Assembly: GCA_002381565.1 (NCBI GenBank) | Contig: DFWZ01000048.1 | Coordinates: 1 to 12,841 of the forward strand | DNA length: 12,841 nucleotides | Direction: 5' to 3' | Source: Gallionella sp. UBA4121 | Lineage (GTDB): Bacteria; Pseudomonadota; Gammaproteobacteria; Burkholderiales; Gallionellaceae | Shown: piece after piece, positions 1 through 6,610 of the stretch | How positions within the stretch are numbered: the first letter of the stretch is position 1 | Layout of the letters: each line of letters starts with the position of its first letter | Program-made: the position numbers and the translations under genes | Notes under the pieces: generated by a model | Told to the model about the DNA's origin: nothing | The model's input: the letters and a program-made list of their open reading frames with translations, nothing else | The model's database searches: none

Positions 1-671
1 TTGGTGTCCTGAAACTCGTCCACCAGAATATGCTTGAAACGTTCCTGATAGTGTTCCCGTAACGCCGCATTGCGCGACAGCAGCTCGTAACAGCGCAGCA
101 GCAACTCGGAGAAATCCACCACGCCTTCCTTCTGACATTGCGCATCGTATTCGGCAAACACCTCCACCTTTCGGCGCGTGTACGGGTCATAGGCTTCCAC
201 TTCATGCGCACGCAGCCCCTGCTCCTTGCTGCCGCTGATGAAATTCTGCATCTCGCGCGGCGGAAATTTTTCGTCGTCCACGTTCTGCGCCTTCATCACA
301 CGCTTGATTGCGGAGAGTTGGTCGCCGGAATCCAGTATCTGGAATGTCTGCGGCAGATTCGCCTCGCGAAAATGCGCGCGCAGCAGGCGGTTGCACAAGC
401 CGTGGAATGTGCCTATCCACATGCCGCGCGTATTGATCGGCAGCATCGCGGACAGGCGCGTGACCATTTCCTTAGCTGCCTTGTTGGTGAAGGTCACTGC
501 CAGAATGCCGTGCGGGCTGACCGCCCCAGTGCTGATCAGATAAGCAATGCGCGTGGTCAGCACGCGCGTTTTGCCGCTGCCCGCCCCGGCCAGAATCAGC
601 GCGGATTGTTGAGGCAGCGTAACGGCTTGCAGTTGCGGGGGGTTGAGGCCGGATAAAAGTGTCGTAGTCAT
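1..671 (-). CDS. uvrD: DNA helicase II UvrD, N-terminal part (truncated by window edge)
   Basis: This is the N-terminal 223 codons of a superfamily 1A 3'-5' DNA helicase acting in nucleotide excision and mismatch repair. The frame is open from the ATG at 671-669 to the left edge, so the C-terminal two thirds lie outside. Visible motifs are the Q-motif region (LNPPQLQAV, about residues 9-17), Walker A GAGSGKT (residues 29-35), motif Ia (AVTFTNKAAKEM), the GMWIGTFHGLCNRLLRAH segment, and Walker B DEFQDTN at the very end. The segments GMWIGTFHGL, RAHFREANLP, FQILDSGDQL and GLRAHEV follow E. coli UvrD more closely than Rep, so I call UvrD; PcrA/Rep-like naming remains possible. There is no Shine-Dalgarno sequence in front of the ATG, and a candidate -10 box sits only 6 bases upstream. 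The gene lies downstream of prkB on the same strand but is separated from it by an intrinsic terminator. Confidence 0.95.
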   Translation of the reverse strand, partial: MTTTLLSGLNPPQLQAVTLPQQSALILAGAGSGKTRVLTTRIAYLISTGAVSPHGILAVTFTNKAAKEMVTRLSAMLPINTRGMWIGTFHGLCNRLLRAHFREANLPQTFQILDSGDQLSAIKRVMKAQNVDDEKFPPREMQNFISGSKEQGLRAHEVEAYDPYTRRKVEVFAEYDAQCQKEGVVDFSELLLRCYELLSRNAALREHYQERFKHILVDEFQDT

Positions 672-677
672 GCTTGA

Positions 678-705
678 ATTATCCCACACAACTACTCGCC
701 AGCAA
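678..705 (-). promoter_or_regulatory. Candidate uvrD promoter (possibly leaderless transcript)
   Basis: On the minus strand a -35-like TTGCTG (705-700) and a -10-like GATAAT (683-678) are separated by 16 bases. The -10 ends 6 bases before the uvrD ATG, so a start site 6-7 bases downstream would fall on or next to the ATG and leave almost no leader. This fits the absence of a ribosome binding site. The -35 match is poor (3 of 6) and it overlaps the T-tract of the upstream terminator, so the call is tentative. Confidence 0.35.
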
Positions 706-735
706 AAAGGGAGCCCGACTCATCGCCTGGCTCCC
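704..735 (-). terminator. Rho-independent terminator downstream of prkB
   Basis: A perfect 7-bp inverted repeat, gggagcc (709-715) with ggctccc (729-735) and a 13-base loop, is followed on the minus strand by five T (complement of 704-708). It lies 41 bases past the prkB stop and 33 bases before the uvrD ATG. It would therefore end the prkB transcript and insulate uvrD. Confidence 0.8.
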
Positions 736-748
736 TCATTTGGCTGAC

Positions 749-767
749 TGCCGGACACGATCCGGCA
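749..767. repeat. Short palindrome (hairpin) after the prkB stop
   Basis: The arms tgccgga (749-755) and tccggca (761-767) form a perfect 7-bp stem around a 5-base loop, just 3' of prkB. On the minus strand no T-tract follows, so it is not itself a terminator. It may protect the prkB mRNA 3' end from exonucleases, or it may be one copy of a dispersed palindromic element. One copy in this window cannot distinguish these. Confidence 0.5.
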
Positions 768-776
768 TGACAGTTT

Positions 777-1676
777 TTACTTTTTCTTCTTGTTCTCGAT
801 CATGTCGTGCATGACAGGTGCCAGGATCACTTCCATCGCATGACTCATCTTGCCGCCGGGTACCACCAGGGTATTTGCACGGGACATGAAAGAGCCGGGG
901 ATCATCGCCAGCATGTATGGGAAGTCAACGCCCCTGGGCTCGCGAAAACGAACCACCACGAAACTTTCGTCCGGTGTCGGAATGTCGCGCGCGATGAACG
1001 GGTTGGAGGTATCTACCGTTGCGACACGCTGGAAGTTGATATCGGTCTTGGTGAACTGCGGGGTGATGAACTTGATGTAGTCCGGCATGCGACGCATGAT
1101 GGTATCAACGGTCGCTTCTGCCGAGTAGCCACGTTCAGCCTTGTCGCGATGAATCTTCTGGATCCATTCCAGATTGACCACCGGCACTACGCCGATAGCC
1201 AGATCGACATATTTTCCGGCATCAATGCCATGCGCTTCGTCTTTTACCAAGCCATGCAGACCTTCATAGAACAGCAGATCGGAGTGAGACTCTATATCTT
1301 CCCATGGCGTAAATACACCGGGAGTCAGATTGGTCAACCCGAAGTGCTTGTTATGTTCCAGAGCTTCGGCCTCGCTGTGCACGTAGTAACGACGCTTGCA
1401 CATGCCCGTCTTGCCGTAGGCCTTGAACATGGCTTCGATCTTGTCGAAATGGTTCGCTTTCGGACCGAAATGACTGAAACTACTGTCGCCCGCCTTGGTG
1501 GCCTCAGAGGCTGCGGCGCGAAACGCCATGCGATCCAGACTATGCAGGCTGTCACCCTCGATAACTGCGGCTGTGATCTTCTCGCGACGGAAGATGTTTT
1601 CGAAAGCACGTTTTACGGTGGTAGTGCCTGCGCCGGAAGAACCGGTAACCGCAATAACGGGATGCTTGCTCGACAT
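777..1676 (-). CDS. prkB: Phosphoribulokinase, class I (proteobacterial type)
   Basis: This enzyme phosphorylates ribulose 5-phosphate with ATP to ribulose 1,5-bisphosphate, the CO2 acceptor for Rubisco in the Calvin cycle. The protein is 299 residues, close to the usual ~290 of the class I enzyme. It carries the P-loop GSSGAGTTT (12-20), Asp42 in EGDSLH, His45 and Arg49 (the catalytic and sugar-phosphate binding residues of the Rhodobacter sphaeroides enzyme at identical numbers), and the conserved FYEGLHG, NLEWIQKIHRD, TDINFQRV and VDTSNPFIARDIPTPDES segments. Arg31, implicated in NADH activation of the Rhodobacter enzyme, is also present, so allosteric control by NADH is plausible. The C-terminus ends in an unusual NKKKK tail. 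The start is supported by AGGAGAGG (1689-1682) five bases upstream. No cbbR, Rubisco or other Calvin gene is next to it; it stands alone, divergent from leuS, with its own terminator. Confidence 0.96.
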   Translation of the reverse strand: MSSKHPVIAVTGSSGAGTTTVKRAFENIFRREKITAAVIEGDSLHSLDRMAFRAAASEATKAGDSSFSHFGPKANHFDKIEAMFKAYGKTGMCKRRYYVHSEAEALEHNKHFGLTNLTPGVFTPWEDIESHSDLLFYEGLHGLVKDEAHGIDAGKYVDLAIGVVPVVNLEWIQKIHRDKAERGYSAEATVDTIMRRMPDYIKFITPQFTKTDINFQRVATVDTSNPFIARDIPTPDESFVVVRFREPRGVDFPYMLAMIPGSFMSRANTLVVPGGKMSHAMEVILAPVMHDMIENKKKK

Positions 1677-1703
1677 AATGACCTCTCCTGAATGTTGTGA
1701 TTA

Positions 1704-1732
1704 ATTTTTTGTGGGCGCCGATTTTATATCAA
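1704..1732 (-). promoter_or_regulatory. Candidate prkB promoter
   Basis: On the minus strand TTGATA (1732-1727, 5 of 6 to the -35 consensus) is followed after 17 bases by AAAAAT (1709-1704, 4 of 6 to the -10 consensus). The predicted start near 1697 would give a leader of about 20 bases that still includes the strong AGGAGAGG ribosome binding site at 1689-1682. A match of this quality can arise by chance in AT-rich DNA. Confidence 0.4.
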
Positions 1733-1746
1733 ACATTCACTCATCA

Positions 1747-1756
1747 CTACTAGTAG
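1747..1756. promoter_or_regulatory. 10-bp perfect palindrome in the prkB-leuS intergenic region
   Basis: The sequence ctactagtag is its own reverse complement. It lies about 54 bases upstream of the predicted prkB start site, a position where activators such as LysR-type CbbR commonly bind. Seen: the palindrome and its position. Inferred: any operator role. I could not fit a convincing LysR T-N11-A pair around it, so the binding protein is unknown. Confidence 0.25.
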
Positions 1757-1856
1757 CCGCCTTTTCCGCAATAAATATGCTATTTTTTTCATAAATTACG
1801 TTGCATCTTTCATCTGCGTGGCCACAAACTGGCAATAATAGAGACGACAAGCACAC

Positions 1857-1886
1857 TTCGCGTGAGGGGGTCGATACCGCTATAAT
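1857..1886 (+). promoter_or_regulatory. Candidate leuS promoter with consensus -10
   Basis: A perfect TATAAT (1881-1886) lies 37 bases before the chosen leuS ATG. The best -35 at 18-base spacing is ttcgcg (1857-1862), which is poor, so strength would rest on the -10. A start near 1893 gives a leader of about 30 bases. The TATAAT overlaps the upstream in-frame ATG at 1885, which argues against that codon being the translation start. Confidence 0.5.
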
Positions 1887-1923
1887 GCCACATCCAAAAA
1901 ATCAGTCTGCGACCCGTAAAACC

Positions 1924-4728
1924 ATGCAATCCAACTATCACCCCGCCTCCCTCGAACAGCAAGCCCAGCAACACTGGGATGATAGCGGTGCGTTCCGCGC
2001 TACAGAATCGAGCGACAAGCCCAAGTATTATTGCCTGTCCATGTTCCCCTACCCGTCAGGCAAGCTGCACATGGGGCACGTGCGCAATTACACCATCGGC
2101 GATGTGCTCTCCCGTTATCACCGCATGAAAGGCTATAACGTGATGCAACCCATGGGCTGGGATGCATTCGGGCTGCCTGCCGAAAACGCAGCCCAGGCGC
2201 ATAACGTGCCGCCCGCCGCCTGGACTTACGACAACATCGATTACATGCGCCGCCAGTTGAAAAGCCTGGGATTGGGGATAGACTGGGCGCGCGAAGTGAC
2301 CACCTGCACGCCTGAGTATTACCGCTGGGAACAATGGCTGTTCACCCGCCTGTTCGAAAAAGGCATCATCTACAAGAAGACTTCGTCGGTAAACTGGGAT
2401 CCTGAAGATCAGACGGTGCTTGCCAACGAGCAGGTCATCGACGGACGCGGTTGGCGCTCAGGCGCGCTGGTCGAAAAACGCGACATCCCGATGTATTTTT
2501 TCCGCATCACCCAGTATGCCGATGAATTGCTGCAAGACCTGGATACGTTGAACGGATGGCCTGAGCAGGTGAAGACCATGCAGGCCAACTGGATAGGCAA
2601 GAGCTTCGGCGTGCGCTTCGCCTTCCCGTATACACTGGATGGAAATCAGGAAAAGCTGTGGGTTTATACCACACGCGCCGACACCATCATGGGCGTGACC
2701 TTTGTCGCGGTCGCGGCCGAACACCCGCTGGCAACGTACGCCGCGAAACACAATCCGGAACTCACCGCCTTCATCGAAGACTGCAAACACGGCGGCACGG
2801 CCGAAGCAGATATGGCGACGATGGAAAAGAAGGGCATGGACACAGGCCTGAAAGTCAGCCATCCGCTGACCGGCGAGCAAGTACCTGTCTGGGTCGGCAA
2901 CTATGTGCTGATGGGTTACGGCGAAGGCGCGGTGATGGCAGTTCCTGCCCACGATGAACGGGATTTCGGCTTTGCGAAAAAATACGACTTGCCGATCAAA
3001 CCGGTTATCACCCCAGAAGGTTACGAATTAGCACCAGACTCTATGGTTGCTGGCATCAATGCAACCGGTGATGTTCATCTAAATCCACCGGTGCTTCATG
3101 GTGTGACTGGCAAGAGTTGGATATTTGACTGGCACAAATGGGAGAGTTGTTTCGCAGAGCATGGCTCGCTGTTCAACTCCGGCAAATACGATGGCTTGGA
3201 TTACGATCAGGCGGTGGATGCCATCGCCGCCGATCTTAGCGCACTCGATTTGGGCGAGAAGAAAGTGCAGTTCCGCCTGCGCGACTGGGGTATTTCGCGC
3301 CAGCGCTACTGGGGCTGCCCGATCCCGATCATTCACTGTGCACAATGCGGCGACGTGCCGGTGCCTGACGACCAGTTGCCCGTGGTGTTGCCCGAAGACG
3401 TGGTGCCGGACGGCGCGGGCTCACCGCTGGCGAAAATGCCCGAATTTTACGAGACGACCTGCCCTAAATGCGGCAGTGCCGCGCGGCGCGAGACCGACAC
3501 GATGGACACTTTCGTGGAATCGTCCTGGTATTACGCCCGCTACACCAGCCCGGATTGCACCACGGGTTTAGTGGATGAGCGCGCCAAATACTGGTTGCCG
3601 GTGGATCAATACATCGGCGGGATTGAACATGCGATTCTGCACCTGCTGTATGCACGCTTCTTCCAGAAACTGATGCGGGATGTCGGGGTGTTCGATAGTG
3701 TCGCGGCTGAAACAAGCCCTCTCCCCAACCCTCTCCCGCTTGCGGGCGAGGGAGCAAACGGCGCGCGGCGCGCGGCTACAACCCTTGATGAACCGTTCAG
3801 GAACCTGATCACGCAAGGCATGGTGATTGCGCCGACCTTCTACCGCATCGAGGCCAACGGCAAGAAGCTGTGGATCAATCCGGCGGAGGTCGATGTCAAG
3901 AACGATGATCGCGGCCGCCCGGTTGGTGCAAGCCTGCGCGCCGATGGACTTCCTGTGACTATCGGCGGCACGGAAAAGATGTCGAAGTCCAAGAACAACG
4001 GAGTCGACCCGCAATCTATCATCGACGAGTATGGTGCAGACACCGCGCGATTATTCATGATGTTCGCCGCCCCCCCTGAGCAATCGCTGGAATGGTCGGA
4101 TGCCGGTGTGGAAGGCGCATTCCGCTTCCTGAAGCGCGTTTGGAATTTCGCTTACGTTGACGTTCGAGACAGGCCCATCGATTACATATCAACAAACACG
4201 TATCTCGAACTTGGAAAAGTACGCACCCAAATTCACTTGATTTTAAAGCAAGCGAATTATGACTTTAACCGCAAACAGTTCAACACAGTTGTTTCTGCTG
4301 GGATGAAATTGCTCAGAGTACTTGAAGAAATTACAACTATACCCTTGCCAATAAATTCAAGCGCTGACGAATTTCTAGGTGTTCGAAACAGAATTCAACA
4401 AGAAGGTTTCAGCATATTACTACGTCTACTTTCACCGATAGCTCCACATATCACGCAAGCTCTATGGATAGAACTAGGCTATGGCAACGACATTCTTACT
4501 GCCGATTGGCCCGAGGTGGATGAAGCTGCGCTGGTACAGGATGAAATTGAACTGGTGATTCAGGTGAATGGCAAGCTGCGCGGCAATCTGACTGTTGCAA
4601 AGACGACTGACAAAGCCACACTGGAGAAGTTGGCCGTAGCGCATGAGGCGGTACAAAAACAACTCGCCGGCGCACAACCGAAGAAGATCATCGTTGTGCC
4701 GGGCCGCCTGATTAATATCGTTGTATAG
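1924..4728 (+). CDS. leuS: Leucyl-tRNA synthetase, with two extra insertions
   Basis: LeuS charges tRNA-Leu with leucine in the cytoplasm. From the ATG at 1924 the protein is 934 residues, against about 860 in E. coli. Seen in order: N-terminus aligning with E. coli, the HIGH motif as HMGH (49-52), the WTYDNI and TPEYYRWEQ segments, the CP1 editing domain with TTRADTIMG and AHDERD, a zinc-ribbon insertion (Cys472, 475, 513, 516) absent in E. coli but usual in betaproteobacteria, the YIGGIEHAILHLLYARFF segment, KMSKS (685-689), the anticodon-binding domain, and the C-terminal QVNGKLRG domain. Oddities: about 33 extra residues before LFNSG (3004-3162), about 29 extra residues encoded by a palindromic repeat (593-621), and an AT-rich patch at about 4160-4495. 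The frame is intact throughout. Longer starts (TTG 1801, ATG 1885) add unconserved residues and overlap the promoter. No clear ribosome binding site precedes 1924. It is first in the plus-strand block. Confidence 0.95.
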   Translation: MQSNYHPASLEQQAQQHWDDSGAFRATESSDKPKYYCLSMFPYPSGKLHMGHVRNYTIGDVLSRYHRMKGYNVMQPMGWDAFGLPAENAAQAHNVPPAAWTYDNIDYMRRQLKSLGLGIDWAREVTTCTPEYYRWEQWLFTRLFEKGIIYKKTSSVNWDPEDQTVLANEQVIDGRGWRSGALVEKRDIPMYFFRITQYADELLQDLDTLNGWPEQVKTMQANWIGKSFGVRFAFPYTLDGNQEKLWVYTTRADTIMGVTFVAVAAEHPLATYAAKHNPELTAFIEDCKHGGTAEADMATMEKKGMDTGLKVSHPLTGEQVPVWVGNYVLMGYGEGAVMAVPAHDERDFGFAKKYDLPIKPVITPEGYELAPDSMVAGINATGDVHLNPPVLHGVTGKSWIFDWHKWESCFAEHGSLFNSGKYDGLDYDQAVDAIAADLSALDLGEKKVQFRLRDWGISRQRYWGCPIPIIHCAQCGDVPVPDDQLPVVLPEDVVPDGAGSPLAKMPEFYETTCPKCGSAARRETDTMDTFVESSWYYARYTSPDCTTGLVDERAKYWLPVDQYIGGIEHAILHLLYARFFQKLMRDVGVFDSVAAETSPLPNPLPLAGEGANGARRAATTLDEPFRNLITQGMVIAPTFYRIEANGKKLWINPAEVDVKNDDRGRPVGASLRADGLPVTIGGTEKMSKSKNNGVDPQSIIDEYGADTARLFMMFAAPPEQSLEWSDAGVEGAFRFLKRVWNFAYVDVRDRPIDYISTNTYLELGKVRTQIHLILKQANYDFNRKQFNTVVSAGMKLLRVLEEITTIPLPINSSADEFLGVRNRIQQEGFSILLRLLSPIAPHITQALWIELGYGNDILTADWPEVDEAALVQDEIELVIQVNGKLRGNLTVAKTTDKATLEKLAVAHEAVQKQLAGAQPKKIIVVPGRLINIVV
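3717..3776 (+). repeat. GC-rich palindromic repeat inserted in frame in leuS
   Basis: Two direct C-rich runs (ccctctccccaa, then ccctctcccgc) lead into an 11-bp stem, 3729-3739 with 3742-3752, with one mismatch and a 2-base loop. An alternating ggcgcgc tandem follows at 3760-3776. The encoded peptide has the low-complexity flavour PLPNPLPLAGEG. From general knowledge, imperfect palindromes of this kind are dispersed, mostly intergenic repeats in many proteobacterial genomes. Here one lies inside a coding gene without breaking the frame. The E. coli protein has no counterpart of residues 593-621 (nucleotides 3700-3786). Confidence 0.75.
4160..4495 (+). other. AT-rich patch within leuS (possible recombined segment)
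   Basis: By hand count G+C is about 38% over 4201-4440, against about 59% over 4021-4140 and over 50% over 4501-4560. Codons such as cta, ata, aga and tta, rare in the flanks, cluster here. The segment encodes the anticodon-binding helical domain, about residues 746-857, and still reads as LeuS (FNTVVSAGMKLL, LLSPIAPHITQALW). It may be an allele acquired by homologous recombination, or locally relaxed codon choice. Confidence 0.6.
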
Positions 4729-4738
4729 GGGAATAGTG

Positions 4739-5278
4739 ATGCGTCTGATGAAATTACCCGTCATGCCACTTGGGCAGCTGTCTAAATCGCTGGCCATGCT
4801 GGCACTCGCCATGCTGCTCGCAGCCTGCGGCTATCATCTGCGCGGCGAGGCGAAAATGCCGTTCAAAACACTCTACATCGAAGCCGCCAACCTCGACTCA
4901 GCACTGATCAAAGAACTGCGCAGCAATCTGAAAGCCAACAATGTCCAGTTGCTCGACAAGAGTGAAAAGGCCGATATCATACTGAACATCGCGCAGGAGC
5001 AACTGGACAAGCAGATTTTGACGCTGGACAGCAGCGGGCGCGTGAATGGATACCAGTTGCGCTATCGCGTTTCATTGCGCGCCTACGACAACGAGCAAAA
5101 CGAATGGTTGCCTGCGAGTGAAGTGATGCTGACCCGTGATTTCATCTACGACAACTCTCAGATTCTGGCCATGACATCAGAAGAGGAAATGCTCAATCAG
5201 AGCATGCGGTCTGACATGGTTCAACAGATCGTGCGCCGCTTAAGCCATGCCCGTGCACTGGTCCCGCCGGAAAAATAA
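4739..5278 (+). CDS. lptE: LPS-assembly lipoprotein LptE
   Basis: LptE (formerly RlpB) is the outer-membrane lipoprotein that plugs the LptD barrel and helps insert lipopolysaccharide into the outer leaflet. The protein is 179 residues, a usual length. It has a type II signal peptide with hydrophobic core LAMLALAMLLAAC and lipobox Cys30, followed at once by the family signature GYHLRG. Further on there are LKSNLKANN-like and conserved R-D-F-Y-(D) segments (LTRDFIYDNSQILA), and EEMLNQSMRSDMVQQIVRRL at the end. I chose the ATG at 4739 because AGGGGA (4727-4732) lies 6 bases upstream; upstream in-frame TTG and GTG codons are less likely. The ribosome binding site overlaps the leuS stop, so the two are probably co-transcribed, the usual order in betaproteobacteria. 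Confidence 0.93.
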   Translation: MRLMKLPVMPLGQLSKSLAMLALAMLLAACGYHLRGEAKMPFKTLYIEAANLDSALIKELRSNLKANNVQLLDKSEKADIILNIAQEQLDKQILTLDSSGRVNGYQLRYRVSLRAYDNEQNEWLPASEVMLTRDFIYDNSQILAMTSEEEMLNQSMRSDMVQQIVRRLSHARALVPPEK

Positions 5279-6282
5279 TGCAATTAACCAGCGAAGCATT
5301 GCCGCGCCACCTCGCATCCGGGCTCAAGCCGCTGTATGTGGTGTACGGCGATGCGCTCTTGCTGGTCGTTGAGGCCGCAGACAGCATCCGGGCTGCGGCA
5401 CGGAATGCCGGATATACCGAGCGGGATACGCTGATTGCGGAACAGCATTTCAAATGGGACGAGCTGAAAAACTGCGCGCAGAGCCTGTCTTTGTTTGCCG
5501 AGCGCCGTGTGGTGGATTTGCGCATACCAGGCGGCAAGCCCGGCACCGAAGGCGGCCTTGCATTACAGGATTACGTCACCCATCTGAACAGCGACATACT
5601 CACGCTGATTACCCTGCCAAAACTTGACTGGGCCGCACAAAAATCCCAATGGTTCAGCGCGCTGGCGCGGCACGGTGTGATGATTTGCGCCGATGACATC
5701 CCACGCAACCAGCTCCCCGACTGGCTTGCAACTCGCCTCATGCGTCAGGCACAATCAACCGACAAACCCACGCTTGAATTTCTTGCGGATCGCTGCGAGG
5801 GCAACCTGATCGCCGCATTTCAGGAGATACAGAAACTGGGACTGCTGTTCCCTCCCGGCCAGCTTTCTTTTGACCAGGTAAAAGAGGCCGTGATGGATGT
5901 CGCGCGCTACGACATTTTCAAGCTTGCGGAAGCCATGCTCGCCGGCGATGCCGCACGTTATGCACATGTGCTTGAGGGCCTGCGAGCGGAGGGCACAGCA
6001 ACCGTGCTGGTGCTGTGGGCGATCAGCGAGGAAATCCGCACACAGGGAAAACTGCTGCATGCCACCCGGCGCGGCAGCAGTCTTTCTGACGCCATGCGCG
6101 ACATACGAGTGCGCCGCGAAAAACAGGGCTTGATCGAGAACGCAGCGCGCCGTCTGAAATTTCCGCACATCGAACGCGCCATTGGGCACGCCGCAAAACT
6201 TGATAAAATGATCAAAGGATTGCGACAGGGGGATGTGTGGGACGAATTGCTGCAACTTGGCTTACGCTTCGCAAAATCATGA
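5278..6282 (+). CDS. holA: DNA polymerase III subunit delta
   Basis: HolA is the delta subunit of the clamp loader. It opens the beta sliding clamp so that it can be loaded on primed DNA. The protein is 334 residues, close to E. coli HolA (343). It shows the family's N-terminal YVVYGDALLLVVEAADSIR segment, the FAERRVVDLRIP region, then the LEFLADRCEGNLIAAFQEIQKL segment and the C-terminal collar domain with YDIFKLAEAMLAGD and LVLWAISEEIR. No Walker A is present, as expected, since delta does not bind ATP. The ATG at 5278 overlaps the lptE stop (TAATG) and the 3' end overlaps cutA, pointing to translational coupling on both sides. In many relatives proA follows holA; here cutA does. Confidence 0.93.
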   Translation: MQLTSEALPRHLASGLKPLYVVYGDALLLVVEAADSIRAAARNAGYTERDTLIAEQHFKWDELKNCAQSLSLFAERRVVDLRIPGGKPGTEGGLALQDYVTHLNSDILTLITLPKLDWAAQKSQWFSALARHGVMICADDIPRNQLPDWLATRLMRQAQSTDKPTLEFLADRCEGNLIAAFQEIQKLGLLFPPGQLSFDQVKEAVMDVARYDIFKLAEAMLAGDAARYAHVLEGLRAEGTATVLVLWAISEEIRTQGKLLHATRRGSSLSDAMRDIRVRREKQGLIENAARRLKFPHIERAIGHAAKLDKMIKGLRQGDVWDELLQLGLRFAKS

Positions 6283-6608
6283 CCGGCTGCGTATTAGTGA
6301 TGACTAACCTGCCGGATGCCGTTGCGGCTGCACGCATGGCGCAACAGATAGTCGAATCCGGCGCCGCCGCCTGCGTGAATCAGTTATCACCCTGCACCGC
6401 GACCTATCGCTGGCAGGGAAAGGTCGAAACCGCCAGCGAAGTGCCACTGCTGATCAAGACCAGCGCGGATGCCTATCCGCGTCTCGAGGCTCTGATCCGC
6501 GCCGCACACCCTTACGAACTTCCGGAAATTATCGCAGTCCCATTGTCCGCTGGTTTACCCGACTATCTTGACTGGGTGAATCAAGAAACCCAACTTTGCA
6601 AGGAATAA
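6279..6608 (+). CDS. cutA: Divalent-cation tolerance protein CutA
   Basis: CutA1 is a small trimeric ferredoxin-like protein linked to divalent metal tolerance; its biochemical role is unsettled. The protein is 109 residues, normal for the family. It shows the signature segments AACVNQL (30-36), the Y-R-W-x-G-K-V-E strand (43-50), PLLIKT, and HPYELPEIIAVP (82-93). Four cysteines are visible (4, 32, 39, 107). I chose the ATG at 6279 because it overlaps the holA TGA (ATGA) and matches the family N-terminus; a longer frame from 6237 adds residues inside holA with no conservation. There is no separate ribosome binding site, so translation is probably coupled to holA. The cutA-dsbD pairing is also found in E. 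coli. Confidence 0.93.
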   Translation: MTGCVLVMTNLPDAVAAARMAQQIVESGAAACVNQLSPCTATYRWQGKVETASEVPLLIKTSADAYPRLEALIRAAHPYELPEIIAVPLSAGLPDYLDWVNQETQLCKE

Positions 6609-6610
6609 AC

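Noticed and set aside
138..656. Plus-strand open frames within the first 660 bases
   Set aside because: They are shadows of uvrD, whose minus-strand frame is open to the window edge with clear helicase motifs.
807..1691. Long plus-strand open frame (294 codons) antisense to prkB
   Set aside because: It lies opposite a phosphoribulokinase with all catalytic residues. Its translation has no recognisable motif and is a codon-bias shadow.
1801..1923. N-terminal extension of LeuS from TTG 1801
   Set aside because: The extra 41 residues do not resemble LeuS, lack a ribosome binding site and span the consensus -10 box.
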